Positions 1-12,302 of a DNA stretch of 64,000 nt are shown here, in pieces; positions within the stretch are counted from its first letter, which is position 1, and every line of letters starts with the position of its first letter. This DNA comes from Aptenodytes patagonicus (taxonomy: Eukaryota; Chordata; Aves; Sphenisciformes; Spheniscidae). Position numbers and translations under genes: made by a program. Where the stretch lies: assembly GCF_965638725.1 (NCBI RefSeq), contig NC_134970.1, positions 8,104,001 to 8,168,000 on the forward strand. The letters run 5' to 3'. A model generated the notes under the pieces. The model saw only the letters and a program-made list of their open reading frames with translations. It made no database searches and was not told the origin of the DNA.

Positions 1-188
1 CAGCGTCTCTCTCTGCTCCCAGGCTTGCCAGTCCTTCCCAGGGTCCGGGAACTGGTCCCCGAGCTGGGTCCGGCTGTCCTTGTCCTCTGCTCCCGGCAGG
101 TTGGCGCAGCAGCACTGGTGGGACCGTGCCTGAGCCTCGTCGGTTGGGAGCTGAGAGTAACGGGGGTTTTGCCAACTCTGTCTTACAG

Positions 189-3100
189 GTGGCAGGAGGC
201 CTTTTTGCCTGGGAAACCCCGGAGGAAGGAGCTCTTCAAGCCCTGTGCGTGGACATTCTGGGCTCGCTGGATGTCTCTCTGAGAGGGATGGCCAAAGTAA
301 GTTGCCCTCTGCCCTGCTGCTGTGGTCACTTCTTGCCTTCAGGGCATTTTTCGTTGCGCTTCCTCATGCCCTGAACCTCTCCCCTCACGTGCGCTGAATC
401 AGCACACAAGGCTCAGGGAAACGCAGACCATCCTTTTTGTCTTCGAGCTGAGTGGAAGTGCCAGTGTGGCGAATTGCCTGGTTCTTCTCTGCAGCTCCTG
501 TGGCCGAGGCTGCTGCAGTATGTGGTGCCAGCCCAGTACAGCGGCATGCTGATCCCGCTCTCCCGCTGTCTCCAAGCCCTGGCTGAGAGACGGGAGAGAG
601 CAGGATGCGAAGAAGAAGAGGAGGAGCCTGATGCCGTGGACTCCCAGGAGCAAGGTAGGAGCCCCAGTGAGTGCTGCTGGGTTTGGCTGGGTGCCGGGCC
701 AGTCTGTGTTTACACGTGCCCTGCCAGCCCTGAGCAGGAGCCCAGGAGAACCAAAGGCTCTGCTGCTGGGCACGAGGGACTCTTCCCTGCATTGCCTCTC
801 GCCTGGCGCAGAGGCCTGGCTCTCCTGCTCGCAGCGTGCTCCTGGTGAGCCGGGGCTCGTTCCTGGCCATGCTGGAGCTGACTTCATCTCATGCTGGGCA
901 GCCCTTGGGAGTCCCCCCCGAGGCCAGCGCTGTGGCAGCGCAGCTGCTCTCAGCCCTCAGCCCTCTGCGGGGGCAAGGGAGGTGCGAGGGGCAGGGCATG
1001 GCAGGGGCTCGTCGGTCACCCAGCCTTTCTTCTTCCCCGCAGCCCAGCTGCCGACTCCCCAGGCCCTGCTGGCTCGACTGCTGGTGAGTAACGGGGCTCT
1101 GAGGAGAGAGCTTTTCTGGCCAGGGGTGGTGGGAGAGCCTGGGGCAGAGGTGCTTTTGAGGCCAGTGCCAGGAGCCCGCAAGGAGAAGGCAGTGCGCCTG
1201 AACCTTCCTGGGCCCGTCGGGGATCCCACTCCTTTCTCGGGGCCAGCAGCACCCTGGGTGAAGCCATTGGATGCCCGCTGCTGGCCGGAGTGGCGCCGAG
1301 CTCCCAAGCTCCCTCCCGGGAGAAGCTGCAGCTCTGGCGGCAGGAGTGACCCTTCTCTCCTGCTCTCACCTAGGTGGTGGCGGCAGCTCCTCACAAGAGC
1401 GGCGAACGTGCAGTCACTGCATTGCAGCTGCTGCAGGCCCTCCACGGCAGGATCCACAGAGCCTTGGGGGCGGCGTGGGCGACCGAGATCCCCCTCCTGC
1501 TGCAGTACTTGGAAGGTAAAGCGCGGGAGGGGAGGGAGAGGCTATGGGGACAGAGAAGGGGCAGGGCAGCTTTCCAGTGTGACGGAGGGGAATTGTCCCC
1601 AGCTCCCCAGCACTTGCTCTGCTGCCTTTCCCCTCCCAGGGAGCCAGCACTGAGGCTGGGGGCAGCCGTTGATGTCCCCTAGGAGGGCAGGTCTTGGTGG
1701 CACCCCCATGTCCTGGCTGGGATGGTGTCTGGGGCAGGGACAGGACTGGTGCTCCTGGAGGAGGTGCAGCCCCTGGCTTTGGAGGGCCGAGTCCCCAGGC
1801 CAGGCCAGGTTTGCAGCATCTGTCCTTGGCAATAGCCTGGGAGGAGGGCTGCAAATGGGCAGAAAGTGGTGGGTCATTCAGGAGAAAATGTGTGTTGCCG
1901 GTGCGTGCTGGCACTCAGTGGTCGGCGTTGTTCTGGGAGCTGCAGTCAAGCAGTGGGGATCAGCTGCGGTCAGTGCGTCCTTCCCCAACTTGAATGCAGT
2001 GGCTCTGACAAACGCCCCTGGGCTCCCTCCTGTGTCTTTGGCCTCACAAGGGCTTTGGCGCAGGTGCTTCTAGGGCCTTTCTAGCCTGATGGCCTGGGAC
2101 TTTTGGGAGGTCTGACCGCAGAGGAGACCACTGGGCTCTTCTTTGGTGTGAGCTTAAATAGCAGCAAGGGCTTTTGCTTCCTCTTGCTTTCTAGGAAAAA
2201 CCGAGATCTCCCTGGACTCTGCAGAGTGGGAGCACCGTCTGCTTAAGGTATCGCATGCTTGGGGGAGAAGAGGGAGCAAACAAAATTGTGGGAGGAAGCT
2301 TGGGGCTGCCTGTGTAGGCACCAGGAGGTGGGGGCACCTCCTGAGCACCCTGCACCTCCCCCCACAGTAGGTGCCTGCCTGCTCAGAGGAGCTGCTCTCT
2401 GCACATGTGCCACGGCTGATGGCTAATGCCCTCTAACGCTGTGGCACACGCCTTAGCACTGCCTCCTCCTCCACATCTGGCGTGCCAGGGGGTCTCGCCT
2501 GAGGTGTTAGGAGAAGAGGGAGGCTGGAGAAAAGAGGGTTGGGTGGGGCAGGGGAAGAGACTGCCGTTCCCGGCAGCTCTCCCCCAGCAGTGTCCCGGGA
2601 CATGTGAGTGTGGAAAGGGTCCTGGCCAAGGGCAGGGGAACACTCGGCTTCCTCTCCTGTTCCCCACAGTTCCTACAAGCGTCACTGGAGCCCATCAAGG
2701 ACAAGGCTTGGACCGTGGGCCTGAGCCAGGAGCTGAGCCAGCAGCTGGGCAGCTCTGCCCCTGGTTCCTGGGAGAAGGTGTGTCTCCTGCCCCGTGCTGG
2801 GGCTGGGGCTGGTGCCGGTGCTCTGCCCATGCAGGCGGTTTTCACTGCTTCCCCTTCCTTCACCCCCAAAGGCACTTCCTCCTGGGCTGCTCCAGTGGCT
2901 GGCTACAGCCTGGCACCACGGCTGGCCTCGCCTGCTCCCAGGGGCGGTCGGGTCCACCTGGGGCCAGCCCTCTCCTGACAGGTCGAGCCGTGACCGCATC
3001 TCGGGCTCGGCCTCTTCTCTTTCAGCTTTTCCTGTACAAGGCTCTTGGGACAGCACTGGCAGCTTGTCAGGACCTCAGACACGTCCAAGAGCAGGTGCTG

Positions 3101-6100
3101 AGGTTCCTTCAGGAGACAAACCCTGTGGAGCTGTCTGAGGCCCAGGTGAGGTGATGCTCATGTCCTGAGCATCCCCTGCCTGTTCCTGGGGGAGAGGGAG
3201 GGCTGCTCCAGACCTCCTTGATTTCCCCGTTGCTGCCATTCCCCCCTTGCTGCAACGTCCTGCCTGGCCGTTGTCACTGGCCGCAGCTGAGTGCCTGGGC
3301 TGGAGCCGACTCCCTGTTTCTCTGTGGTTGCAGGGAATGATTTTTGTTGTGTCCCACGCTGCCAAGAGCCACTTCCACCTGGTCTTGGACACAGTGACGA
3401 TGTTCACCGCCGCTTTCACTAGAGACTGGTTTTATCAGACTTCCATGGGCTGGAAGGTAAAGGATCCAGGGTTTTGCTGTTTGGCTTTCCTTTTTTGGCC
3501 TTATTTCCACTTCTACACCTGCAGCAGCCAAACCGTGGCAGCTGTGTTTAGATAAGCCCTCTTGTAAGAGCTCCCTGAGACCTGTGTTTCAGAGGGGATG
3601 TCCTGGCATTGGGGCCCCTGAGGTGTCATTGGAAAGGACGGAGTTTGACACCTCGTGGATCAGAGCCGGCCGGCTGGGGCAGCTGCAGCAGTTGCTTGCA
3701 TGCAGCCACGTTGCCCGTGACTTAACTTCAGCAGGAGCTGGCAAGAAGGGGGTGGGCATGGTGCGACACTCTGCCCCTTCCCCAAAGCTGAGGGCTGGGA
3801 GCAGGAGCCTGGTGAGGTCTCGCTGGCTCTGCCCCCCACCTGGGGGCCACGGGGAAGCCTTTCAGGGCAGGGCAGGGCCCTGCAGAGAGAGCGGTGCAGC
3901 CTGGCCTGGGCGGTGGGCAGACTGGGCTGATCTGCCCACTGGCACGCGTAGGCTGCGCGTCTCTAAGCAGGACCGTGACAGGCTATTTCAGATACCTTTC
4001 CACAGAAAGCTTCCAGACAGCTCCCCAACCCCTCAAATCAGTGGTAAAACCACCAGCAGTGTGTGTGATGCTGGCTGCACCCTCCTCCTCAGTCCATGCG
4101 AGAACCCACGCTGTGGGATGGGAACAGCTCCCGGCCCCAGAGCTCGCAGCTTGAGGAGTAGCTTGGGGAGCTGCTGGGAGGTGCCCAGGTGAACGAGGAG
4201 CTGGTGAGGGTGCAGGGCAGCGGCCTGCCGCAGGAGCCTGCGGGAGTCCTGGAGCTGATGTCTTGGGGCATCTCTGTCGACACAGATACAGCGGCGGCAG
4301 AACACGGGGAGAGCCCAGGCCACTTGCGCTGCTCTCATGCGCACCTACAGCAGCATTGCGCTGCGTGCCCCCAAGGAGCAGCTGCTCACCTGCGTGGATA
4401 AAGAAATCATGGGCAACATCCTGCGGCTCTCCAGAGCCAAACAGAGGGTAGGAGCGTGGGGCGTGCAGGGGCAGGGATGCCTGGGTGCCCTCGCTCCAGC
4501 CCCTCAGGGCTGGGGCATACCGAGATGGACGGTCTCTTTCTAAAGATCCCCCAAGGAAGGGTTTGTCCTCAACGTCCAGACCCCAAACCCCCACGGGTTC
4601 CATGCTCCTCTTCCCTGCCTCAGCCCTTCAAAGAGTTCAAGGGGTGCTTTGCTCTCTTTGGCCTCAGGACTTGCAGCTCAAGCTTGCCTTGGTGCAGAGC
4701 ATCACTGAGGTCAGCAGCGCCATCCGGGCTGTGGGCGACTGCGGCAGCTTTGAGCTCTCCTTGAAGCAGGAGGCGACGCGGACCCTGCTGGTGAGTGCCT
4801 GTAGCCGGGGCAGTCACACGGGGGAGTTTTGGGCTGTGCCATGAGGCTGCTTTCCCCAGAGGCACAATGGTCTCTCGGCTTCATGCGAGCTCCTGGAGCT
4901 GTGTCCCGAGCTGGTGGGGCCCTTGGGCGCTGGTGCTGGGTGGCTATGGCTGGGGAGCAGGGTCCCTCCTGCGGTGCCTTTGGGGATCCATGGGGGTGAC
5001 GGGGCAGGGCCTGTCAGTGGAGCCTGTCCCCGGGGGAGGCGGGAGGGCTGTCCCGTGCCCCTGCCCACTGCCAACTGTGCGCTTGTCTCTCTGGGACTTG
5101 CAGGACTGGATAAAGGGGGAGCCCTGGGACTCCCTGGTGTATGGAGTGTTTCAGGCCCTGGAGGAGTTGAGGTGAGGTCTGTTCCCCGGGCTCCGGGGGC
5201 TCCCAGTGTGTCCCAGCCCCAGTGACCTTGAGCGTGGAGCCGGGAGCTGCTGGGGCTGTGGAGTGGGAGGGTGTTCCCCATTTCGGGTGTCTCCCGATGG
5301 AAGGGAGCCTCAGGGGTTCCTTAACCTGGGTGTGGGGGTTGCCTGCTGCCTGGGAGGAGGCAGGAATTGCTGGAGCTGAAGGCAGTGCTCGCTGGCATGG
5401 GCTGGGGATGTTGGATTTGGGGCCCTCGATTAGGAGGAACCCAGCTATGGTTTGAGCCACTCTGGAGAGGGCTAGTAAATCCCCTTTCTGTTTTCTCTTC
5501 CTTTTTCCTCTGGCCAGCAAGCTGAGGCCACCTCTGAGCAGGGAGGAAAGTCGCAACCTGCTGTCAGTGTGCTGCCAGAGTGTCTTGTCCTACCCTTCCA
5601 AGGAGCGGATGAACAAGGGAAGGAAGACAGTGAGGGCAGCTGTGAACGTGCAGGTACCCACCGGCCAGTGCCTGCCCACCTCTGGGTCAGGATCCCACCT
5701 CAGTGCGCCCTGGCAGCCCCCGTGATGCAGAACCTCAGCTCTCCTTTCCTCCTTTCAGCTTCTGCACAGGAGAGGCATGGAAGATCTGGGCCATCTCATA
5801 GAAAGCCTTCTGGAGGCAGAGGCCACCTCTGCCTGTTTTGACGATGTGGTCCACGTGAGTAGCCATGGGGCAACAGGGAAAGCGTCACAGGGGCAGGGAA
5901 TCAAGGCCTTAGAGGGTGATAAGAGGTGGATACCTTTCCTATGGGAAAGTGGGGCTTTGGCTCCTCGCTCTGAGGCTGTGTGTCTGGCTGGGGCCAGGGC
6001 CTGAGCTGGGGGACAGGAGCGCCCGGCCACTGTGGCCTCAGGACAGGCAGAGAAGTGGGTCCTGCCAGAGGGAAAGCCAAGAGCCAGCCCTGAGCTGGGC

Positions 6101-8026
6101 GAGAGCAGCCTGGGGGAAGGCTGGAGTGGGGAGACGCTGGCAGGGAAGCAACACCTGGCTCAGGGCAGAGGCAGCTGGAGAGAGCAAGGCGGTGGAGGCA
6201 GCAGTGCCAGTGCTCGGTGGGGCTGGGGGCTGTGCCGGGAAGGGGCCAGAGAAGGAGGGAGAGGGAGAGGGATCTCAGGGAGAGAAAGATGCCTGTTGCG
6301 AGAGAGATGCACCCTGCCTCAGGTCCTGAAGGGCTGGCTCACCTCAGCCCAAGAATGGGAGCGGGAGAGAGCCCTGCGGGTTTGCGCCCACGTGCTGGGA
6401 GCTTGCAAGGAGCGGTTTGAGCTCATGGTGAGTAGGGACCCCCCGTGTGCCCCGGTGCCCCCTCCCCACCATTCATGGCCCCGGAAGGGAGCCCTGCCTG
6501 GCCAGGTGCTGGGTTTCAGGGCTCCTGGGATTATGGGGCAGCCCTCCTGCCTGCCCCTCTGCCCGGTCGCTGCTCAGGGAGCAGGATGGGCGGTAGGGGC
6601 CAGTGGGTGCTGGGGCTGCCTGCGACCCTTTTCCTGCCGCTCTCCCCTGCAGCGAGGACATCCTTGCAAGCAGTTTGGCTCTCTGGTGGGCCTGCTGGGG
6701 ACTCTGACCAGCGGCTGCCTGGCCGCATCCTGCCAGAGGGCATGGGTCTGCCTTGGCTACCTTCTCCAAATGCAAGGTGAGGAGAGCGGGCGCTTCCCAG
6801 CCTTGCTCAGCCTGATCCTCCCTCCCTTCCTGGCTTGGCACCACCGGGATCCTGCAGGGCCAGGCCCCATCCCCAGGAGGGAAGGGGGAGGCAATGTGCT
6901 CCGCTGGTTTTGTGCCCCCACCCTGTTAACTCTCTGCCTCCCCGGCCATCTCAGGAAGGATCCCTGGGAAAGGGTTGCTGAGTCCCACCTCCTTGGGGCA
7001 CGTGTGATGTTGGGTGGTCAGGGCCATCCCCACTGCTGTCTGAGAGCAGGATGTTGTCACTAGCGCTGGGGACTGTCCCCCTCCATGTCTGTCCCCCTCC
7101 ACGTTCCAGGGAAGACAGAGGGTGGTCAGACAGCTTGCTCGGATGAGGTCCCTGACGTTTCAGAGGGTGCCTCCCCCCTTGCTCCCTGCCCTGAGCCTGG
7201 GGAGACAGGCAGCTACCCAGGCAGTGTCTCCAAACTCATCCCTGCCAGGGAAGAAGTCTCCTGCCGAGCACAAGAGAGGAAACCAATTTGCTGCCCAGAG
7301 CAAACTGGGCAGGGAGGAGGGATCTGAGCTGCAGGCCCGGAGCGTGCTGCAAAGGGTTGTGTTTGAACCCTTTCCTCTTCAGGCAGCAGGGTCTGCCTGT
7401 GCTGAGGAAGTCACAGGGAGGTTTCCCGCCTCCCAGAGATGATGGTGGCCTGTGCGGGAATAGGGGACACAGCTGCTGGGAGCAGAGGCCAGTGGCTGCT
7501 GAAACCCTGAAGCCCCAGCAAACAGTTCAAGGAGGAAGAGGGGTCTTTCCAGCCCGGGATTTGTCAGCCGTTTATCAGGCTCAGGAAATCCTGCTGCACT
7601 GAGTTCAGGAGGGCCCTGGGTTTCCCTGTGGCCTTCACTGCCGCCACTTGGGTTCTCCTGGCCCCTCTCAGTATCTGGGGCCAAAGGCTGGGTTTCTGGG
7701 TTTCTGCAGACGTGACTCCTCTTTTCTCCTGGTGTTTGTTCCAGCCAAGACCATGAAGGTGGTGCCTCAGGCAGATGAGATCAGGTGCCTGTGTGAGGAG
7801 CCGAACAGCCCAGACACCAAGACTCTGGCAGACAGCTGTGCCACAATAGCAAAGGTAACTGGCCCCAAAACAATGGCGTGGGGGCCCAGCTCCCGGACTC
7901 CTGCACGTCTCCCTGCTCCCCTCCAGAGTCTCTTGCTGTCTCCAGAGCGAGCTGTCCAGGACGGCTGTTGTTAGCAAGTAGCAGGAGGCTTTGAGACAAG
8001 ACTGTCCTTTAGGCATGCTGGAGCAG

Positions 8027-8074
<48 letters not shown>

Positions 8075-11000
8075 TGCTCTTGTCAGAATACAGATTTGGT
8101 ATATAAGCAAACAACATGGCGGGGAGACACTTCCAAATCAGTTACCTGCACCAGGTGTAAACAGCACTGTATGCACAGCGGGAGGATCAAGTGCTTGCCC
8201 CCTCCATGACTGCCAAACTAACAGTCCTGTCAAGTTTCCTTTCCTTTCTGAATGGCTGGAGCAGAGCTGTGACGCGGTCTCTCCTGTTCCCGACTTCTCT
8301 CCAGGCTGTTTGCAAATGCATCCCTCCAGCACAGGCCACGGACTTTCTGACTGCTCTCCTGGACAGCTTCCTGCGTGTCAGACCCACGTGTGTGAAGGCA
8401 GTGTGGAAGTGGGTGTTCGTCTTCCTGGTGGAATGCAGAAAGGAAATACTCCAGGAGGTGAAGGAGAACTTTTTTTCCATTTGACTTTGTCTTTTCTCCT
8501 GTTGGCTGTTGCACTACACACAGGTGCCCGTGTGCTGAGCTGAGGGGCTACTGATGGGTCTGAGTCGTGCATTAGCAACTGCTGCTGGCGTCTGCTCCAG
8601 CTGGTGACAAGGATATGGGCACTTCTTGTCCAAAGTGTCCCGTTGGTCCAGGTCCTTCCCACGAGTGAGGCAGTTATCACTGGGAGGCACCAACCTTGCC
8701 GTTCCTCCCCTTCCTCTGGGGTCGCTGTCAGTCCTCCCTGCCCTGGGACCCATTTCTTTCTTCACTGGTCCCCAATTCCCTCTACTCGGAGCTTTGCTGG
8801 GCACGCTAGGTTTTCCACAGGTTGGATACTTGTTCATTGCTCTTACTGCTTTCCCCGACTGTGGTGTTACCCAGCCCGCGAGGTGCTCGTCCCTTAGCGA
8901 CCAGTTGCTGTCCATTTGTAGCCTGGGAGCCTCTGGCCTCATGCTGTGCCTGCCCTTTCAAGGCCTCTGTTCTCCTCCACTCGCGCTCTGCTGCGCCCCA
9001 CTTGGGCTCTAGGGCTCTAGGGCTGGCGCAGCTCACTCAGCCCAGGCTAACTCCCCAGTGTGGCTGTCTGCCGCTGACAGAGGTTGTTCACAGTGACGGC
9101 AACCACGGGTTGCAGCTCACAGGATCGTGCCCAGCTGAGCTAAAGCTCACCCAGCTGTTAGGTGGCTGCTGTTTACAGCCAGGGCAGGGCGTCCCTGTGC
9201 CGTCCCTGCAGAGCCCGTGGCCGCTCCAAGCAGCGGGAGCACCGCAGCCGTGGGCTGCGGGGTCACCCCTTGCTGCTTCCCCAGGCGCAGAGCAGGTTGT
9301 GTCTGCCCCACGGGCCAGAGGCAGGCAGCTGTGGGAGAAGCTGGGATCTTCCACAGGATGAGGGACCTGGCTGCCTATTTGTCCTTGTCATGGCCACAGC
9401 TTCTAGCTGTGAAAGGCTCAAACAAACACCCCTTCCTTTGGGGGAAGGTCCTTTGTGCGGGGAAGGGGCTGGCGCTTTGGGAAAGGAGGGTAGAGGCAAG
9501 GAAAAGTGTCCCTGGAGAACTGGCTTCCCCGGGAAGGAGTCACGTGCTCTTACACAGGCCTTGCAAGGCCTCTTCAGGGTTTTGAAGAGCGCGTGTGGTT
9601 TTGCTCTTGCATTGCTACAGACACATGGGGAGAGTTATTCAGGTGTTGGGTGTGCAATGTGTCCGTGTCCTCTGTGTGCACACAGGGCACACAGCTGCTC
9701 ATACGGTTGGGCCCAGGCACATGCAGTGACTGAGGCTTTGCGTGTGAGTGCGTGCATGTGTGCGTGTGTGCGCACACAGACGTGCAACTGCCAAGAGCAC
9801 GCTCAGCTCCAGACGTGAGCCAGGGTCAGGCAGGGGGTGAGGTTTCGAGCTAGATCTGGACTCTGTGTCAAGGGAGCAGGCATTGCTCGTGTGCTGAATG
9901 ACTGTGTCTGGGCCCCGCAGGAGGGGGTAAAGGATGCACCGAGCCCTTCTTTCTCCTCTTCTTCCATTCAGGTGCCAAAAATCCTGAACACCCTTTACAG
10001 CTCCATGCAGCAGAGCACCCACAGGCCCTTCTCTCTCCATGCGGTGTTTCTCCTCACCCGCTTTCACCGGGAGCCTGTGATCAGCAGTCTCCTCCAGAAA
10101 GGTCTGCCCATGGACAGGTACGTGCACTATCCACTTCCCCCACTGTAGTCAAAGAGAGACCCTGCAGCTTGCTTGCACCAGGGGGGTCCGGTTAAGCAGC
10201 AGGTCCTTTTTCTGCCTGAACTGTCTTGAGTGTTGCAAGACTGCGTGCTTGTGTCTCTGCTGTGAGTGGGGGGTTGTAAGCCCCATTGCAGACAAGGAGA
10301 AGGTCTGAGGGCGCTGCAGGACTGCAAGGATACGGGCTCATGGGTGAATGTCTGTTCCCTTGCAGTGACACGGTGGAGCTGTGGAGGAGCCTGGGGAGGA
10401 GCATCTTTGGGATTCAGGTCCTGAGGTGCTTAGTGGAGAAACTGAACAGAGCAGGAAACAACCGCCTGGGTTGTAAGCGGCCCAACCGTCAGACTGCTCT
10501 GGAGACTCTGACGGTATGTTCAATGGCAGACACATTTCTGCAGCTTTGCATCTGCTTTCTAACTCATACTCTGGCACGAGGGAGTCAGGTGCCCTTTGCG
10601 GATGCCCGTGGAGACTGCCAGGGTGCTGTGCTGGGCCGGCCTCAAGGAGTGTGGGGAGCCGGGACAGTTTTGTGCTCCTGAGCCACAGGGCTGTCACAGA
10701 AGTGACAATTGTGGCGAGTAACCCCCCCGCCCCAGGCAGGCCGGGGAACCCGGCTGGTGGGAAGAGGCCCTGCCTGAACAGGTGGTTCTTGGTCATGTTT
10801 CTCTGTAGATCACCCGTGCCATCTCCGAGGTGGTGCTTGCTCTGAGGAGCACAGAGGAGCTCAAGCAACTGCTTCCCCACCTCCTTCCCAGCCTCCTGAG
10901 GTGGGTCAGTGAAACGCTGGGCGAGGAGAGGCTGCTTTCCCCCGTGAGCAGCTGGAGAAGGCTGTTCCTCGAGGGCCGGGTCCTTGAGGAGAAGCCCTGC

Positions 11001-12234
11001 AGGTAAGGAGCTGAAGGGGCCGGCGGAGGGGTTGGCTTCAGTTCCCCTTTCCAAGACATGTGCGTTCGTGGGGCTGTGGGAGCACTTTGCCTGCCCCGCT
11101 TCCTAGATGTGCAAACCGGTCGTCGTGGTTGGTTTTACTTCTGCTCCTTCATGGAGAAATTCCAGCTCCCAGGCAAGAAGGTCTTACGCGGCTCGTACTG
11201 CGGACGGCTGTCATCTTGCCTCCTGCATACCCTTGCATGCACGATAGCATTGCACTCCTTCAACAGACCCGCGCTGTGGGGAGCATGGCTCTCACGGGCG
11301 CTGGTGTCATTCTTCGCAAAATGCTGGTGGGAAGAGGTATTAGGTGTTGCCTTGGTTATCGAGCATGGAGTCAGTCTAGGGACGTGGGTTTTCTTCTGCT
11401 TCAGTGGGTTTGGGGCACAAAGAAAATGCCAGTGCCGTTAGCTGCAGTCTTGAAGGCTATGGAGCATCATTTCAGGGGTAGTTAGCTCTGCTAAAGATAA
11501 ATCTTCCCCTGATCTGTTGTGATTTGAGATTTCTTTGGTTTTGTGGTGGTGCTGGTTTTTTGATTGGCTTTGTTTTGTTTGACTGTGTTTTTATTTGTTT
11601 TGTGTTTTGTTTCTTTTGCCAGGCTTTTCCTTTTGGCTTTAGAGTTGGTGCTAGGCAGATGCATGGCAGACAAATGGATGCGGCTGCTCATGAATCGGGC
11701 AGTGTGGGCTCGCCTGGAAGACCCCCTGGCTCACCCTGAGGGGGTGTGTCTCCTGACCAGGTAAGAGCCCCAGGGAAATGGCTGCTGGGACCCTTCTGGC
11801 ATGCCTGTCCTCAGCTGAAGAATAGTGCCGGCATCAGTGCAAGTGAATTTTGGAGACCTGGCCTGTGGCCGTCCTGGGTAACTCTGTGTCCCTTGCTTGT
11901 GCTCCCTTGTGCAGCGTCCTGCTCCAGGCTGGGCTCGCATCACCCTGTCTGGTGCAGAGCCTCTTGCCATGGCTGGGTTCCCGCTCAGTTAACCTGCAGG
12001 TGACAGCTAGAGCTTTCTTTGCTGAGGTAAGGTGGCGGGGGGGAGGAAGGGTTCAGAGGGGTTTTACTGAGATACTGCTGCTTGGGATGTCTTTTTTTGT
12101 GGGAAGATCCCTGGGGAAAGGGTCCCTGCAGTGGGGCGGTCAGGGGAACGCCCGGCTGGGACCAGGTCCCCATGGCACTGCCTGTGTCATTCCAGCTCTC
12201 TCGGGACGGCAGTACGGCAAGGAGCCATGCGTGA
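189..12234 (+). CDS. Maestro heat-like repeat (MROH) family protein, 3' portion, 23 exons
   Basis: This is the C-terminal part of a HEAT-repeat MROH protein (MROH1/MROH2B-like); the family's function is poorly defined. Coding exons, joined in phase: 189-296, 495-654, 1043-1083, 1374-1515, 2195-2247, 2670-2777, 3026-3145, 3334-3456, 4286-4447, 4668-4790, 5104-5171, 5518-5653, 5759-5854, 6323-6427, 6653-6776, 7745-7854, 8305-8457, 9972-10117, 10366-10513, 10809-11002, 11623-11760, 11915-12026, 12196-12234. They total 902 codons without an internal stop. Every intron has GT-AG ends and phases match throughout. Family landmarks are the block LLWPRLLQYVVPAQYSGML in the second exon, PLLLQYLEG in the fourth, and amphipathic helical pairs continuing to FFAE in exon 22. 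The last exon adds only 12 residues and a stop, so the protein ends well before the C terminus of long MROH proteins. The 5' exons lie left of the window. The exact paralogue is uncertain. Confidence 0.88.
8033..8075. repeat. (TG)n-(AG)n compound microsatellite
   Basis: About 14 TG units run directly into about 7 AG units inside the MROH intron between exons 7745-7854 and 8305-8457. It is probably length-polymorphic. Confidence 0.95.
8458..9971 (+). other. Longest intron of the first MROH gene, no further gene seen
   Basis: This 1.5-kb intron carries GC-rich sequence, short TG/CA-rich runs near 9740-9785 and no reading frame resembling a known protein. The flanking exons join in frame without it. 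Confidence 0.6.
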
Positions 12235-12296
12235 GGCAGGCACTGGAAGAGTCCCTCTGCAATACCTGGCCGCAGCCAGCACCAAGGAGTTAATTA

Positions 12297-12302
12297 AATA
12301 AA
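12297..12302 (+). terminator. Polyadenylation signal of the first MROH gene
   Basis: AATAAA lies 63 bases after the TGA stop of the last exon, giving a very short 3' UTR. Its position supports the short final exon being a real gene end rather than a missed splice. Confidence 0.75.

Noticed and set aside
631..1653. 340-codon + strand frame crossing several MROH exons
   Set aside because: It is in a different register from the exons, which are linked by splice sites and family similarity; it is a shadow frame.
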